In this document: piece by piece, positions 53,701 through 64,000 of the stretch
How positions within the stretch are numbered: position 1 is the first letter of the stretch
Layout of the letters: every line of letters begins with the position of its first letter
NCBI RefSeq assembly: GCF_007565055.1
Contig: NC_044560.1
Span: 48,101,530 to 48,165,529 of the forward strand
DNA: 64,000 nt
DNA from: Rhinopithecus roxellana
Lineage: Eukaryota > Chordata > Mammalia > Primates > Cercopithecidae
Reading direction: 5' to 3'
Notes under the pieces: generated by a model
What the model saw: only the letters and a program-made list of their open reading frames with translations
The model's database searches: none
What the model was told of the DNA's origin: nothing
Translations under genes and position numbers: made by a program

Positions 53701-55103
53701 CTCCTTGTGTCCCTAAGATCTTGATTCAGTCCTGTGGCTTAGATGCAAATGAAGCCAGGAAAGCAAGTATCTAGCATTCCTGCCTCTTTAAGGAGAAGCA
53801 ATTTTATCCTACAGTGAGACGCATACTGGACAACAACAAAAATGACTAATGTCCATGACAGTTTTCTGCTTCAAAGCATCATCCTTCACCAACCCTTGCT
53901 CTCCAAGGAACCCTCTAGCAACATCCTCTCTGGATACTGAATGCTGAACCCTTCCTTCTTGTCTTCTAAACCTCAGAACTTTCTCTCTTACAAGGGCTTA
54001 ATGGGTCATCCACAGAATCCTGGCATCTCTGTTGCAGAAGCACCTGAATGTTCATCTAGGGCAATGTTTTGAATATGCTCCGGGGAGCCACAGGGCTTCC
54101 TCAGACACCCCATGGGAGTGAAGGCCCTTTCCTCCCTCCTCCCACCACACACAGCCTGCTGTGATTTGGAGCAGGTAAGTTTTGAACTGTTTTGCATATT
54201 GGGTTTTTGTTTTTTTGAAGACAGATTCCAAGGCTAAAAAAGTCTTATAGGTGTAGCCCATGCCCCTCTGTCATGTCTTGCTCATCTTTGTAACCCTGTA
54301 CCTACCGCAGGACCTGATGCTACAGAGGTGCTTCGTAAGTATTTATGAATGGAAACAAATGCATATTTTATTCGTTCATCCATTCATCTGCTCATTAGAG
54401 AATCACTTGTTCAACTCCTATTAGGTCGCAAGGACCATTTACCTATCACTTTCATTGACTGTCAGTCTTGGGTTAGCCAGTGTATATGACTAGAAACGTC
54501 CTATTCCTCTCCCACTGCACTGTCTCTGTGCAACCCATGCGGAATCTCAGGCTGTGTCAGCCTGAGGGTTAAAAGTTAGGTCTTATTAATAGTAACAGGC
54601 ATTATTATTATTCTTGGCTTTACTCCCAATTGGCTATTGCCCAGTTTCTCTAGTTTGGTGACCTCATTTCTCTTTGAGGCATGCTGTATTGTAAACTTTG
54701 TCTCTTACTAACACACAAGATAGAAGTGGTGGGAAGAGCCTTCTGCTGCAAAGATTATGGAGCTTTAATAGAATATATATCTGAAAGTGCTTTGAGGAAA
54801 GGAAACTGCTCTTCAAGGGTCAGAGGTTGTTATTAAGTAGGGCTGCCTGCCAGCCAACTGGGTACTTGTAAAAAATTTAGGATGCCAAGGAGAAGACACT
54901 CACCAGAATAATTTATGCTGTTAATAAAAAAACACTTTGCATTCAAGTCTCAGTCAAACCTTAGTCTTCCTCATGGGGAAACCATTAGCTTGTTGGTAGT
55001 AACTTTATTTGGTACTACTATCATTGTGCCAGCTATGTGAGCTAGACCATGGCCCTTTGCTTCATTCAGCTAACATTTAATGAGTACCTTTTAATGTTTC
55101 ATT
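53701..55103. other. Unique sequence with one exon-like stretch
   Basis: No repeat identified. The candidate exon at 54038-54174 is listed separately; minus-strand frames 54006-54261 overlap it and are unsupported. Confidence 0.4.
54038..54174 (+). other. Candidate exon (splice-site signals only)
   Basis: An acceptor-like CTCTGTTGCAG ends at 54037 and a consensus donor CAG|GTAAGT is at 54172-54180, bounding 137 nt. A second possible acceptor, CACACAG, ends at 54153. The plus-strand frames in it are short, so it would more likely be a UTR or lncRNA exon. No flanking exons are recognised; it may be chance. Confidence 0.25.
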
Positions 55104-55155
55104 TGCCCATCCATCCATCCATCCGTCCATCCATCCACCCACCCACCCACCCACT
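55104..55155. repeat. (ATCC/ACCC)n tetranucleotide microsatellite
   Basis: CATC units change to CACC units partway, giving a two-motif array. The minus-strand frame 55077-55289 reads it as Gly-Trp-Met-Asp repeats and is not a gene. Confidence 0.95.
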
Positions 55156-55159
55156 AATT

Positions 55160-55445
55160 CATTCAACAAATACTTACTTATTAAATAAATACTTACTAAG
55201 TCCCCATATGTGCTAAGGATTAGAAATACATGAAAAGTCAAGAATCCTTGCTCTTTTGGAGTTTCCATTCTAGTGGTGGCAACACACAAATGGGAAGAGA
55301 GATACAGATATAGAAATATATGGAGTGTCAGATAGTGGTAAATGCAAAGGAGAAAAGTAAAAGTAAGGACGAGAGATAGGGAGTGTTTGAAGGTAGGACT
55401 ATAATTTTAGCTGAAATGGCCTATTAGCTAAAAGGCCATGTTAAA
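55160..55445 (+). repeat. Old mammalian interspersed repeat, family unassigned
   Basis: 'ttcattcaacaaatactta', 'atgtgctaaggattagaaat', 'tggagtttccattctagtgg' and 'gagagatagggagtgtttg' follow the same unassigned old repeat as at 18095 and 58085. Confidence 0.5.
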
Positions 55446-55454
55446 AAAAAAACT

Positions 55455-55640
55455 CCACAAACGTGACAGCAACTCTGTGAGCTAAGTGTTAGTTCTATTT
55501 GATAGATGAAGCACTTTGACTCAGAGAGGCCAAGGAACTTGGTCGAGATCACATAGAGAGTTTGTGGCTGAGTAGGTATTTGGACCCAGATATGTGTGAT
55601 CTTGAAGCCAGGCTCTATCTACAGTGCTACCCTGGTCACA
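55455..55640 (-). repeat. MIR SINE, reverse orientation
   Basis: 'agatgaagcactttgactca' (55504), 'aaggaacttggtcgagatca' (55531) and 'ctctatctacagtgctaccc' are reverse MIR. Confidence 0.7.
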
Positions 55641-56234
55641 TTTTTTTAAATCTGCATAACTTTAGGTGGGGCTAAGTCAAGACACAAAGAGTTCTTCCTT
55701 TCTGGTTTTAGCATACCTTGAACCAGTGGTCTTTTCTGAGGGCTACAGAACATTCTTAGCTGCTTTCAGCAATATCAGAGATGACTGAAATATTACCCTA
55801 TCTCCTGCTCACTTTGGAGTGATTATATCTGGCTAGGGATTTGGTCTGAAAGTTAATTCCTTAACACACATATGTAATACTGAAAAGTGGAATGGAAGAA
55901 ACTCCCTGATGCTGCAGGATGCTGTTAAAATTTTGCCAGTGAGGGAAGCATCAGTATTATTTATGGTAAAAGATTATCTAGAATTTAAGAATCTTCATAA
56001 AGATCTAGAAAAACAAAATGAATAAATCTAAATACATGAGATGCTAAGAAATTCCAGGAGGGGGGCCCATGCAATCAGGATATGGGTGGGGAGTGAGAAT
56101 GCAGGGGGCCAGGGGATCCTGTGAGGTCTGATGGAGGAGACATGAAGTGCCTTGAAGGTAGAGCCTCCAGAAGCACAAGCTGGATCTTGTAGATAAATTT
56201 CAACCATGACCGCAGGGATTGCCTTTCCATTCCC
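55641..56234. other. Unique sequence
   Basis: No repeat identified. The minus-strand frame 56028-56384 (118 codons) overlaps its right part and an L2 tail; no domain. Confidence 0.4.
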
Positions 56235-56310
56235 CTGCATCTGTAAGGCCAGGTAGTATGCCTGGCACTTAGTTTTCCGATAAATGTTAGATGAATGAAT
56301 GAATGTATGA
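56235..56310 (+). repeat. L2 3-prime tail
   Basis: 'gtatgcctggcacttagttt' and 'gataaatgttagatgaatga' are the L2 ending, followed by a short (GAAT)n. Confidence 0.5.
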
Positions 56311-56509
56311 TGACAGGGAGACTGAAACCGTATAATACAAGAGCTGGAGGATGGAACTGGGAATATACATTCCTTTTTCCACATTCCTCCATCTACTCCT
56401 AAACCTCACTCTTGCTCCCTGTATTACCTCCTAAACAAATTATTACAAGTCCTTTTCTCAGTTCTGCTTTTCAAGGGAATGCAGCTAAGCTAAGCCATGA
56501 TCTCCTTCC

Positions 56510-56685
56510 TAGCTACTTATTTATTTATCTATGTATCTATCATCTCTATATGTATCTATGAACTATCATCTATGTATTTATCTGTGTATCTATCTGTCAT
56601 CTATGTATCTATCGTGTATGTGTCTGTCTATGTATCTATGTATCTATCTATCTATCTATCAATCATCTATGTATCTATCTAGTTT
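56510..56685. repeat. (TATC)n complex tetranucleotide microsatellite
   Basis: Imperfect TATC/TGTA units with the purest run around 56640-56660, ending beside a (TG)n at 56682. The plus frame 56497-56682 reads it as Tyr-Val-Ser-Ile repeats and is not a gene. Confidence 0.95.
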
Positions 56686-57115
56686 GTGTGTGTGAGAGAT
56701 AGAAATTGCTTTCAGATAGTAGATCTGGTCATCTTCTAAGACATTCCATTAGAAAAATTATAATAGTGTCTGAGAAGGGGAAGACATTTTTTCATGCATG
56801 ATATTTAAGCAGCTTTAATTGTCTAGTAGTTTTACAATGCTCTACTGATTCCTGAGTCGTCATATGCTGTGTAAGCCTCATTAAAGGCTATATAAACCCC
56901 TTTTGAGCTTTCTCACAGCTAAGTAATTATGTCTTGATTGATGGAAAAGTAAGCACACCTTGATTGCTTATGTAATTTTGAATTAATTACGTTACTTCCA
57001 GATTTGTGCGTTATTGAAAAAGATGCTTATAGATTGATTCTAATTAATGTATAACTTTATGATATTCATAGAAGCTTTAAACACTTCAGATATTACAGCT
57101 CTCCAGGTTCAATTC
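56686..57115. other. Unique AT-rich sequence, nothing recognised
   Basis: No repeat or exon identified. Confidence 0.4.
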
Positions 57116-57290
57116 ATTCATTCATTCATTCATTCTTTCGTTCAACAAATATTTATGGAAGTTATAATATGTAGAAGGTGCTTTGGGAATTGGTGTGGTA
57201 ATGTAGTGAATGCATAACCCTTGGTACCTACTTCCTAAAGTGGCAATGAAAGGTGTACAAATAACCACGAGGTGAAATGGTGATAAATCT
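57116..57290 (+). repeat. (ATTC)n and old unassigned repeat head
   Basis: Six ATTC units at about 57113-57137, then 'caacaaatatttatggaag', 'gaaggtgctttgggaatt' and 'cctacttcctaaagtgg', the same unassigned old repeat. Confidence 0.55.
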
Positions 57291-58079
57291 GGTCTGGTTT
57301 TCTGTTGTCATCTTCACATGTATCAGTCCATGTGATTTTTTTAAAGAAAATAAAAAACCACTTTGAGGAAATTTCATGTAGGGAATCGGTTACATGGGTG
57401 ATGGAAAAGAGGAGAAGTCAGTGAGGGCTGGTAAGGCCACAGCAGAAAGTCCCTGCTTCCTGTAGTCCAGACTAAAAGGAGAGAGTGTTTCTGAAGCCCT
57501 GGGGCAGAGGTCACCAGAGAAGGCTGGACCATGGCAGACCTGGCAGATGGGAGCTGGAGCCATGGCAGTGATGCAGTGATATGGCTCTTAAGCATAGAGA
57601 CCAGATGAGGGATGCTTTGGCCTCCCCCTTCCTTTTGCCCCTGTGGTAGACAGAGGAGAAAGGCAATGAATGAGTCTGAAGGCAAACTGGCCCGAGACTT
57701 GCAGAGAACTCCAAGACTGATGATGGCCTCATGCACATTACACTTGAATGTAGAAAAAGTATTTATATCATACAGAAGCCACACATAAAGCCTGCTGTTG
57801 CCTAAGGGAACCTCAGTCTGTGTGTACCCGTGTGTGTGTGTCTAGCATGCACACTGGGGGCTGGGGTGGAAATAAGATGGGGTAGACCACACGATTGGAA
57901 GAAAAGGGAGATTCCTCCCAAGCAATGGATCAAATGGAGATGCTCAGTAGTAAGCTGTTGGACATCAAGGTAAGATATTTGGAAAGAGAGAAAAAGGATT
58001 AAATCTCACTTTTTGATTGAGCTGAGGTAAGGATCCAATGATTTAGAGAGTGTAAAAATATATCCTTCCTGGGAATTAT
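57291..58079. other. Unique sequence
   Basis: A short (TG)n at 57828-57841. The minus-strand frames 57374-57784 (136 codons) and 57511-57738 have no recognised domain. Confidence 0.4.
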
Positions 58080-58540
58080 TTAATAGCTATTTAATTCATT
58101 AACCAATTAATTCAACAAGCATCTATTAAAAACTATGAACTGCAGACCAGGTGTAGGTTTATGTCCTAGTGAAAACATGATGAGCAAAAACAGACTTGCA
58201 TCTGGCCTTGTAGATTTTACAGCCTAGTGGCTGAGAAAAATATTTATTTTCAAATAATCACCAATGTGAATAAGTACTAACTGTGATAACTGCAATAAAG
58301 GAAGAATGCGGTTAGCTAAATGGTATATTGTAGGGGATCCTGGTTTAGCCTGGGCTCAGGGAAGGCTTCCCAGAGGAAGAGGCAAATCAACTGCAGTTTT
58401 TAAATATCACAGGAATAGGACTAAAAAATAGGAAGAAGGGAAGTGGGGAAGAGTGTTTCAGGCATAGAGAGGAGCCATGCAAAGGCTCTGGGGTGGGAGC
58501 GAACATTCCAGTGGGACAGGCTGTGGTGGGAAGGAGAATC
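58080..58540 (+). repeat. Old mammalian interspersed repeat, family unassigned
   Basis: The longest copy of this family here: 'aattcaacaagcatctatta', 'gattttacagcctagtggct', 'gggaaggcttcccagaggaa', 'gaagagtgtttcaggcatag' and 'gcaaaggctctggggtggga'. It is a well-known mammalian repeat text but I cannot give the name with confidence. Confidence 0.55.
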
Positions 58541-59019
58541 TTTTAAGTGGAGTTTTTTCAACAGTTTAAGCAACTATAGTTGAGGGGACTCACATATTAA
58601 ACTTTTCAGTAACCTTCCAACCCTAAAATTATATGATTTACAGCATTTAATTGCTTGCTGATGCTGAGTTCAATCCAATGAAAGATGCTTTGAGAGAGAA
58701 AAGGACAGCATGAGATGGGGTGCTTAGGTGAATAGAACGTAATACACCAACAAATCGAGTAACCATATATGACAGTATATGATTAAGTGCTGCAATGATG
58801 GGCCCGTATGACTGTGAAGATTGGAGGTCAGAGAAGAAAGTGGAATAGGATGAGGCTTCCCATTGTCATGTCTCCTGACCAGAAAGCTGGATTTCTCCAC
58901 TCTGCGGGAGGACATCTGACCGAAGAGAAATCTTGGCAGCCATTGGCAATCTGTATACCAGCTGTCAGCTGTGCAACTATCAGGAAGGAGCAGGGACACT
59001 GTGGGTACCATGGCTGCTT
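58541..59019. other. Unique sequence, nothing recognised
   Basis: No repeat. Overlapping frames 58724-59011 (minus) and 58808-59122 (plus) have no domain. Confidence 0.4.
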
Positions 59020-59225
59020 TGGGCTAGGTGCTTTATATGTATTGTCTCAGTCTTCAAACCAACTGTATGAAATAGTAAGTAATATTCCCATTTTACAGAT
59101 AAGGAAACCAAGATTTGGATGACATGTGATTTAGATGACATACCCACAGTCATACAGTAAGATAGTGGCTGACCTGGGGTCAGAACCCTGTTCTGTCTGG
59201 CTCTGGACTCAATGCTTCACCACAG
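59020..59225 (-). repeat. MIR SINE, reverse orientation
   Basis: 'ccattttacagataaggaaa' (59088), 'acccacagtcatacagtaag' (59143) and 'ctctggactcaatgcttcac' (59201) are clear reverse MIR. Confidence 0.8.
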
Positions 59226-59414
59226 CCCTAGGCTGTATTAAACTGTAGTTTGTGTGACTTTGTGTTTGTGTGCATTCTTGCTTTATTTCATTATCATTAT
59301 CATCATTAAAAACATATGCATGTACTATAGCATGTGTTCTTAATGATGGAGGGAGCGTATAAATGAGGCAGGAAGGTAAAGTTTTAAAAAATCTGTTATA
59401 CATCAAGCAATACG

Positions 59415-59620
59415 CCTGCCAATTCCATAGAATATTTCACTTAATGTTCACCACCAACTTCATGTTATATATTATTCTCTCTATTTTACAGATGAGGAAA
59501 ATGAGTTAAGTATCAAGTGTGAGATCTTTCATCAATCAGGGGAACAGAGCTGAGATTAGATTCTAGGTATAATTGAGTCCAAATTCCACGTTCTTTCCCA
59601 GTTCATCACGTTAGTCTCTG
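59415..59620 (-). repeat. MIR SINE, reverse orientation
   Basis: 'tattttacagatgaggaaaa' (59481), 'cagagctgagattagattct' (59545) and 'agttcatcacgttag' are reverse MIR. Confidence 0.75.
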
Positions 59621-59770
59621 GAACCCTTTAAGTCAGTGTTTGTATCCTGCACAGTGTTGTGGGCCTTCCAGTGTCTAGTAGATATTTGTTCATTTATTAC
59701 TCATGTAATAAATACTGTTTGTGCACTCATTTTATGCTGGACACTGTAGAAAGCACAGAGAATGGAAAGG
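59621..59770 (+). repeat. L2-like tail and old repeat head
   Basis: 'gtgtttgtatcctgcacag' and 'ctagtagatatttgttcatt' suggest an L2 end; 'tatgctggacactgtagaaa' starts another old repeat. Both weak. Confidence 0.4.
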
Positions 59771-60189
59771 AATTCTTTTAATTACTTTTTTAACTTATGA
59801 AAAGAGCGTGGCATTTAATTGTTCTCATACTGTCTTTGATTTTACTCAATGAATATTAGAACTTAAAGAGACCTTAAAGACCATGTAGTCAGTGTTTCCA
59901 CACTAAAAAAAAGTTCTTGTAATCAAGATACGAAAGTTCCCAATAAAATACTAGCTGACGGAATCTGGCAGCATATTAGACAATACTATACCATGAAGAA
60001 GTTGAGTTGTTTCAGGAACATAAGGATGAATCAATATAGGGACAAATATTAATAAAAGTCTGCATATTAATAGAACTAATGACAAAATCTCTATAATCAT
60101 TCTTCAGAGATAATGAAACTTAACTAATGCAACATCACAAATGTCTCATGTACATACAAACTATATATATCACGTGTACTTATAGGTGC
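59771..60189. other. Unique or very old sequence
   Basis: 59858-59905 ('ttagaacttaaagagacctt') recalls an old SINE/LINE tail. Nothing else recognised. Confidence 0.35.
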
Positions 60190-60280
60190 AATCATATACA
60201 CACCGTCATGCACTGTATAGCAATGTTTTGGTCAACAACGGACTGTATATATGACAGTCCACATATAAGATAGTGTTCAC

Positions 60281-60576
60281 GGCTGGCCGCGGTGGCTCAC
60301 GCCTGTAATCCCAGCATTTTGGGAGGCCGAGGTGGGCGGATCATGAGGTCAGGAGATCGAGACCATTCTGGCTAACACAGTGAAACCCCGTCTCTACTGA
60401 AAATACAAAAAATTAGCCAGGCAAGATGGTGGGTGCCTGAAGTCCCAGCTACTCAGGAGGCTGAGGCAGGAGAATGGCGTGAACTCGGGAGGCGGAGCTG
60501 GCAGTGAGCCGAGATCACGCCACTGCACTCCAGCCTGGGGGACAGAGTGAGACCCTGTTTCAAAAAAAAAAAAAAA
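60281..60576 (+). mobile_element. Alu element (AluY-like)
   Basis: Full dimer from ggctggccgcggtggctc with AluY-type 'agaatggcgtgaactcggg' and an uninterrupted A tail. Target duplication agatagtgttcac (60268-60280) and agacagtgctcac (60577-60589), two mismatches. Confidence 0.95.
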
Positions 60577-60654
60577 AGACAGTGCTCACATAAGAACATA
60601 ATATGATATTTTAGCTTTACCCTTTCTATGTTTACATGTGGGATTTAAAAAATT

Positions 60655-60800
60655 TTTCATTTTTTAGTTTTTATTTTTGTAGAGATAGTGTCTTGCCATG
60701 TTGCCCATGCTAGTCTTGAACTCCTAGACTAAAGTAATCCACCTGCCTCGGCCTCCAAAAATACTAGGATTATAGCTGTGTGCTACCATGTCCAGCCTAG
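60655..60800 (-). mobile_element. Free left Alu monomer (FLAM-like), reverse
   Basis: Only one arm is present: 'ttttgtagagatagtgtctt' to 'gtgctaccatgtccagcc', about 130 bp after a T-rich tail. This fits a fossil monomer or an Alu truncated to one arm. Confidence 0.75.
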
Positions 60801-61069
60801 ATATGTTTAGATACACAAATACTCATCGCTGTGTCACAATTGCCTATAGTATTTCATACAGTAATATGTCACACCAGTATGTAGCTTATGAACAATAGCT
60901 ATAGGTGTGTAGTAGGCTACACTAAGTTTGTGTAAGTACACTCTATGATGTTCTCACAATAATGAAATTGCCTAAGGATGCATCTCAGAACACATCTTTG
61001 TCATTAAGTGACACCTACATGAATGTATGTGTGCATATCTATACGTGTTTAACACATACACAACATATT

Positions 61070-62530
61070 TGTGAAATTGCACAAAAGAAGAGCTGAACAA
61101 ATAGAAAGCATATACAAAGTTGTTGGATAGGAAGACTCAACTGAATAAAGATATAATTTTCCCTTGCATTAATTTATAAATTGAATATAATTTTAATAAA
61201 AATACACAAAAGCTTTACAAAATTGTTCTTATGGAAAAAGAAATACAAAAGAATAGTCAGAAAACACAAAAATAGAAGAGCAATAAGGTAGCACTTGTTT
61301 TAGGAAATATTAAAACATACAATAAACTTTTACTAAGATAATGAGATATTGGCTGATAAGTAAAACCAATGGAACAGAATAAAAAATCTAAATATATATG
61401 GAATTAAAACATATAGGAAAATGGGTGTATAATAAAGGTGGCAGCTCAAATCAGTGGTGTGTTGAAATTGGGGGACAGACTAGTCTGTAATACTAATAGA
61501 TGGGTAACTATTTGGAAAAAAAATTGGATTCACAGTCACACTGTACACCAAGATGAGTTCCAAATGAATCCACTATTTAAAAGTTAAAAAATTAAATCAT
61601 AAAGGTGGTAGAAGAAAATATGTGAGGATTATTTTATTGCCCAGGAATGAGAAACATCTTTTCAATATTATACAAAATGCAATAACTAGACTAGAGAAAT
61701 CTGATAAATCCAACTTTATGTATTTAAAGTATTTGCATGCAAAAGTACTATAAACAGAGTCAAAAGACAAATGATCCGAGGCAAAATATGTGCAACTTAT
61801 CACAGACAATATCTTTAATATATAAATAGCTTCTATAAATCAATATGGAAAAGATAATCAACCCATCAGAAAAATGGACAAAGGATATGCATAGATAGGC
61901 CAGATAAAAGGAAAATTCAAAACTAGAGATTCTTATAAAAGTGAAAGCAAAAAATTCAAACATTTGATGCTTCATGTTGCCAAGACTGTGTGGAAACACT
62001 CATATGCTGCTGGTGGGAGGTAAATTAGTACAATTTAAACAGTATCAAACAAAATTACAAATGCATCTATTCTTTGATCCTACAATTCCAATTCTAGGAA
62101 ATTACACTATCAGTACATTTTCCTGTGTGAAAAATGACACATGTAACATTTCTTCACAGCAAAAGATTACCTAAATATTCATCAACAGAGGACTGGTTAA
62201 ATGAAATTATGCAGCTGAAGTTTTTTAGGAACTGTTATAGGAGGATCTCCAAGTTGCATTTTTAGTGAAAAATCAAGATGTAAAACAGTGTATATGGTAT
62301 GGAAGGAAAATGGAAAAAATACTTATATTTGCTTCTATATTTATTAAAAACATCTTTGAAGGGGCACCTGAAGAATTAATAATAGCAGTGAATTTTTTTT
62401 TTTTGCTTTTGTTTTTTCCTTTTGGGAGAGCTATACCGGGTGGCTGGGGGAATTAAATGGGAGAAATATTTTTCATTTGATGCATTTTTTTCTACTTTTT
62501 GAATTTCGAACCAATACATAAATTATTTTT
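61070..62530 (+). mobile_element. Old L1 (L1M) 3-prime part
   Basis: ORF2 3-prime and UTR text: 'aaatattaaaacatacaata' (61305), 'agataaatccaacttta'-type wording (61700-61720), 'atatgctgctggtgggagg' (62003), 'tgatcctacaattccaattc' (62075) and 'tatggaaggaaaatgg' (62297), ending near 'tttgaatttcgaaccaatac' (62498). Frames are all closed. An A/T-rich, strongly diverged copy. Confidence 0.7.
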
Positions 62531-63109
62531 AAAACCCTATATCTAAAATACGTGAATGAGAAAACACCACATTTCCCATTTCTTGTTCTGAGTGAAGTTT
62601 GGGGTGTGGACCCAGAGGCTCATCCAGTTAACCCTTTCCACTTTGCAACAACCTCTATAGCACCGCTATGGAATCCTGTTACTACAATGACAGTTTGAAA
62701 ACCAACTTTAAAAATTCAAAAGTTAGTGCATAGAGAGCATCTATAAAAGGCCTGGCATGTTGTAATTATCTTAGCAAATGCTAGCTATTTTTTTTTAAAG
62801 TTGTTATATTTTGTAAGTGGGCAAATTGAGTCACATGGACAGAAATAGTGAAATTTTAAGTTCCCCTTTTATAATCATCATATGGCATGTATCAAGGTCT
62901 TGACACATATCAGATTCCCAACAAACACATGGTGATTGATTACCTCATTCTATGGTATTGTCAGTGATTAGTAAAGATAATATTGTTGGTGAAGACCTAT
63001 AGGCATGAAGGTAATGTCAAAATATGGTAACTTGTCCTGTTGTGGGCCTGAGGGTCTTCGTCTTCTGAGAGAAGAGTGTTTAACAGGCAGAATTTAATTT
63101 CAAATTATA
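62531..63109. other. Unique sequence with a possible MIR tail
   Basis: 62740-62795 ('aaaggcctggcatgttgtaa') weakly suggests a MIR end. Nothing else seen. Confidence 0.35.
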
Positions 63110-63260
63110 GCCTATGGAGGCACCATGGAATGATGAAAAGCACATGGGGTCAAAGGACCTAATTTAGATTCTTGATCCATCAACAGAGCAGCTTAGCAGA
63201 CCCTGGGCAGATCTTTTTACCTGTATCAATCCTCATATTGCATCCTTTACAATATGATTA
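63110..63260 (+). repeat. MIR SINE
   Basis: 'gaatgatgaaaagcacatgg' (63129), 'ggacctaatttagattcttg' (63156) and 'gaccctgggcagatctttt' (63200) are forward MIR. Confidence 0.6.
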
Positions 63261-64000
63261 TTTTCTCCTCACAAATGTATACAAAGACCAAAAGACCTAA
63301 CTGGATTTGAAAGCATTTTGAAATTTTCAAGTGCCATAGACACGTGTAGAAAATAAATGACAATTTCATAATAATGTCAAGCCTGTTCACACTCTCTGCA
63401 TCAGTGATAGAACATTTGTTGCTGGTGAGGACAGTGTTAAATTTACAGAGCAACCCAAGGAGAGACTTGCTTGCCATAAGGGGAGACCCAGGACTGATGG
63501 TAGGCACTTAACAGCATGTTCCAATTACAGCATTTAAATCTAATTGCATACTCTGTTAATCTCTGTCAGTGCGGCATCATTTAATATCATCATGGCAGCC
63601 TCTAATATCGTGAGCAACGTGAGCCGAGCTGAGACTATTGAAAAAGTTCAGTCCCAGGTCTTCATATCCCCTTTAATTCTCTCTGTCAATTATGCTGCAG
63701 CCAAGAGTTCAAATAAAGGTCTTGAGATCCGGGTTGGAGCTACCTTTTTGAAGCGAAGCCTCCTATAAATATACAGATTGTATCAGGATCCTCCAATTCC
63801 TTGCCTTGGTTATTTTTGACGGGTTAGTTGCGGTGACTAGTCTCTGCAACTTACTAAAGGCTTATTTTAAACAAATATTGCAAATGCAATCTGTTCCATA
63901 GTTTAGAGTGCTGGAAATAAAGTGATACCACTTGCACATGTATTTTCCTCCCTCCGCAATCCCCTTGGCTCAAATAAGGTTGGTGGGGAAAAAACCAGAC
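63261..64000. other. Unique sequence with several CpGs; possible constrained element
   Basis: No repeat recognised. 63540-63770 has retained CpGs (gtgcgg, atatcgtg, aacgtg, gccgag, atccgg, agcgaag) in an otherwise CpG-poor region, and a plus-strand frame of 74 codons (63544-63768). The frame shows no domain. The pattern could mark a conserved noncoding element. Confidence 0.35.

Larger units (their letters stand above)
60190..61025 (-). mobile_element. Tigger-like DNA transposon, split by AluY and an Alu monomer
   Basis: Pieces at about 60190-60280, 60577-60650 and 60805-61025 belong to one element: 'accgtcatgcactgtatagc' at the left, 'tagatatgtttagatacaca' inside, 'ggtgtgtagtaggctacact', 'gtgtaagtacactctatgat' and 'catctttgtcattaagtgac' towards the right. 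The text matches a common TcMar-Tigger non-autonomous family with CG-rich termini decayed to TG/CA. Orientation and name are tentative. Confidence 0.65.

Noticed and set aside
55104..55155. Short regular repeats resembling an array with spacers
   Set aside because: Four-base units without spacers or conserved repeats of CRISPR size; a microsatellite in vertebrate DNA.
57374..57784. 136-codon minus-strand frame in unique DNA
   Set aside because: No recognised domain, an overlapping second frame and no splice or promoter context.

Overview
The window looks like primate, almost certainly human, nuclear DNA. It carries a dozen Alu SINEs (including AluY-like copies), L1s of several ages, MaLR LTRs of the THE1 and MST types, a class I endogenous retrovirus, and the old mammalian background of MIR, L2 and hAT/Tigger fossils. 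CpG is depleted and microsatellites are typical of mammals. I recognise no functional protein-coding gene, tRNA, rRNA, CRISPR array or bacterial feature. The longest open frames (about 100-166 codons) fall in repeats, antisense to repeats, or in unsupported unique sequence. The best description is intergenic or deep-intronic repeat-rich DNA. Family names come from memory of consensus sequences, since no RepeatMasker run was possible, and ends of old elements are approximate.

Layout. 1-3.5 kb: L2, MIR and an old L1 hit by two Alus and a second L1. 3.5-11.4 kb: mostly unique, with MIRs, one Alu, L2, a MADE1 mariner scrap and a T-rich antisense L1M 5-prime fragment. 11.4-21 kb: an AluY-like copy, then sparse MIR and hAT fossils. 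21.1-27.5 kb: a near full-length L1 (5-prime UTR, ORF1, ORF2, 3-prime UTR) between 10-bp target duplications, carrying a MER1-type transposon, an AluJ and an internal ORF2 deletion. 27.5-42.6 kb: L2, MIR, MER fossils, three Alus and a THE1 solo LTR. 42.6-50.85 kb: a degenerate class I provirus with both LTRs, gag, pol (RT, RNase H, integrase) and env traces, a polypurine tract, an Alu in the leader and an MST LTR inside the 3-prime LTR. 50.85-64 kb: hAT and Tigger-like transposons split by Alus, MIRs, microsatellites, an old L1M 3-prime end and a unique tail.

No new biological system was found. The points most worth checking are the provirus; the target-site-bounded full-length L1; two short templated insertions copied from donors about 1-1.4 kb away (29132-29220 to 30184-30272, and 13781-13824 to 15139-15182, the latter between 10-bp direct repeats); an exact ten-unit TTTTA array on an Alu tail; and two stretches bounded by good splice-site matches that could be noncoding exons. 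Genes do not act together here; the window is a record of nested insertions and local repair.
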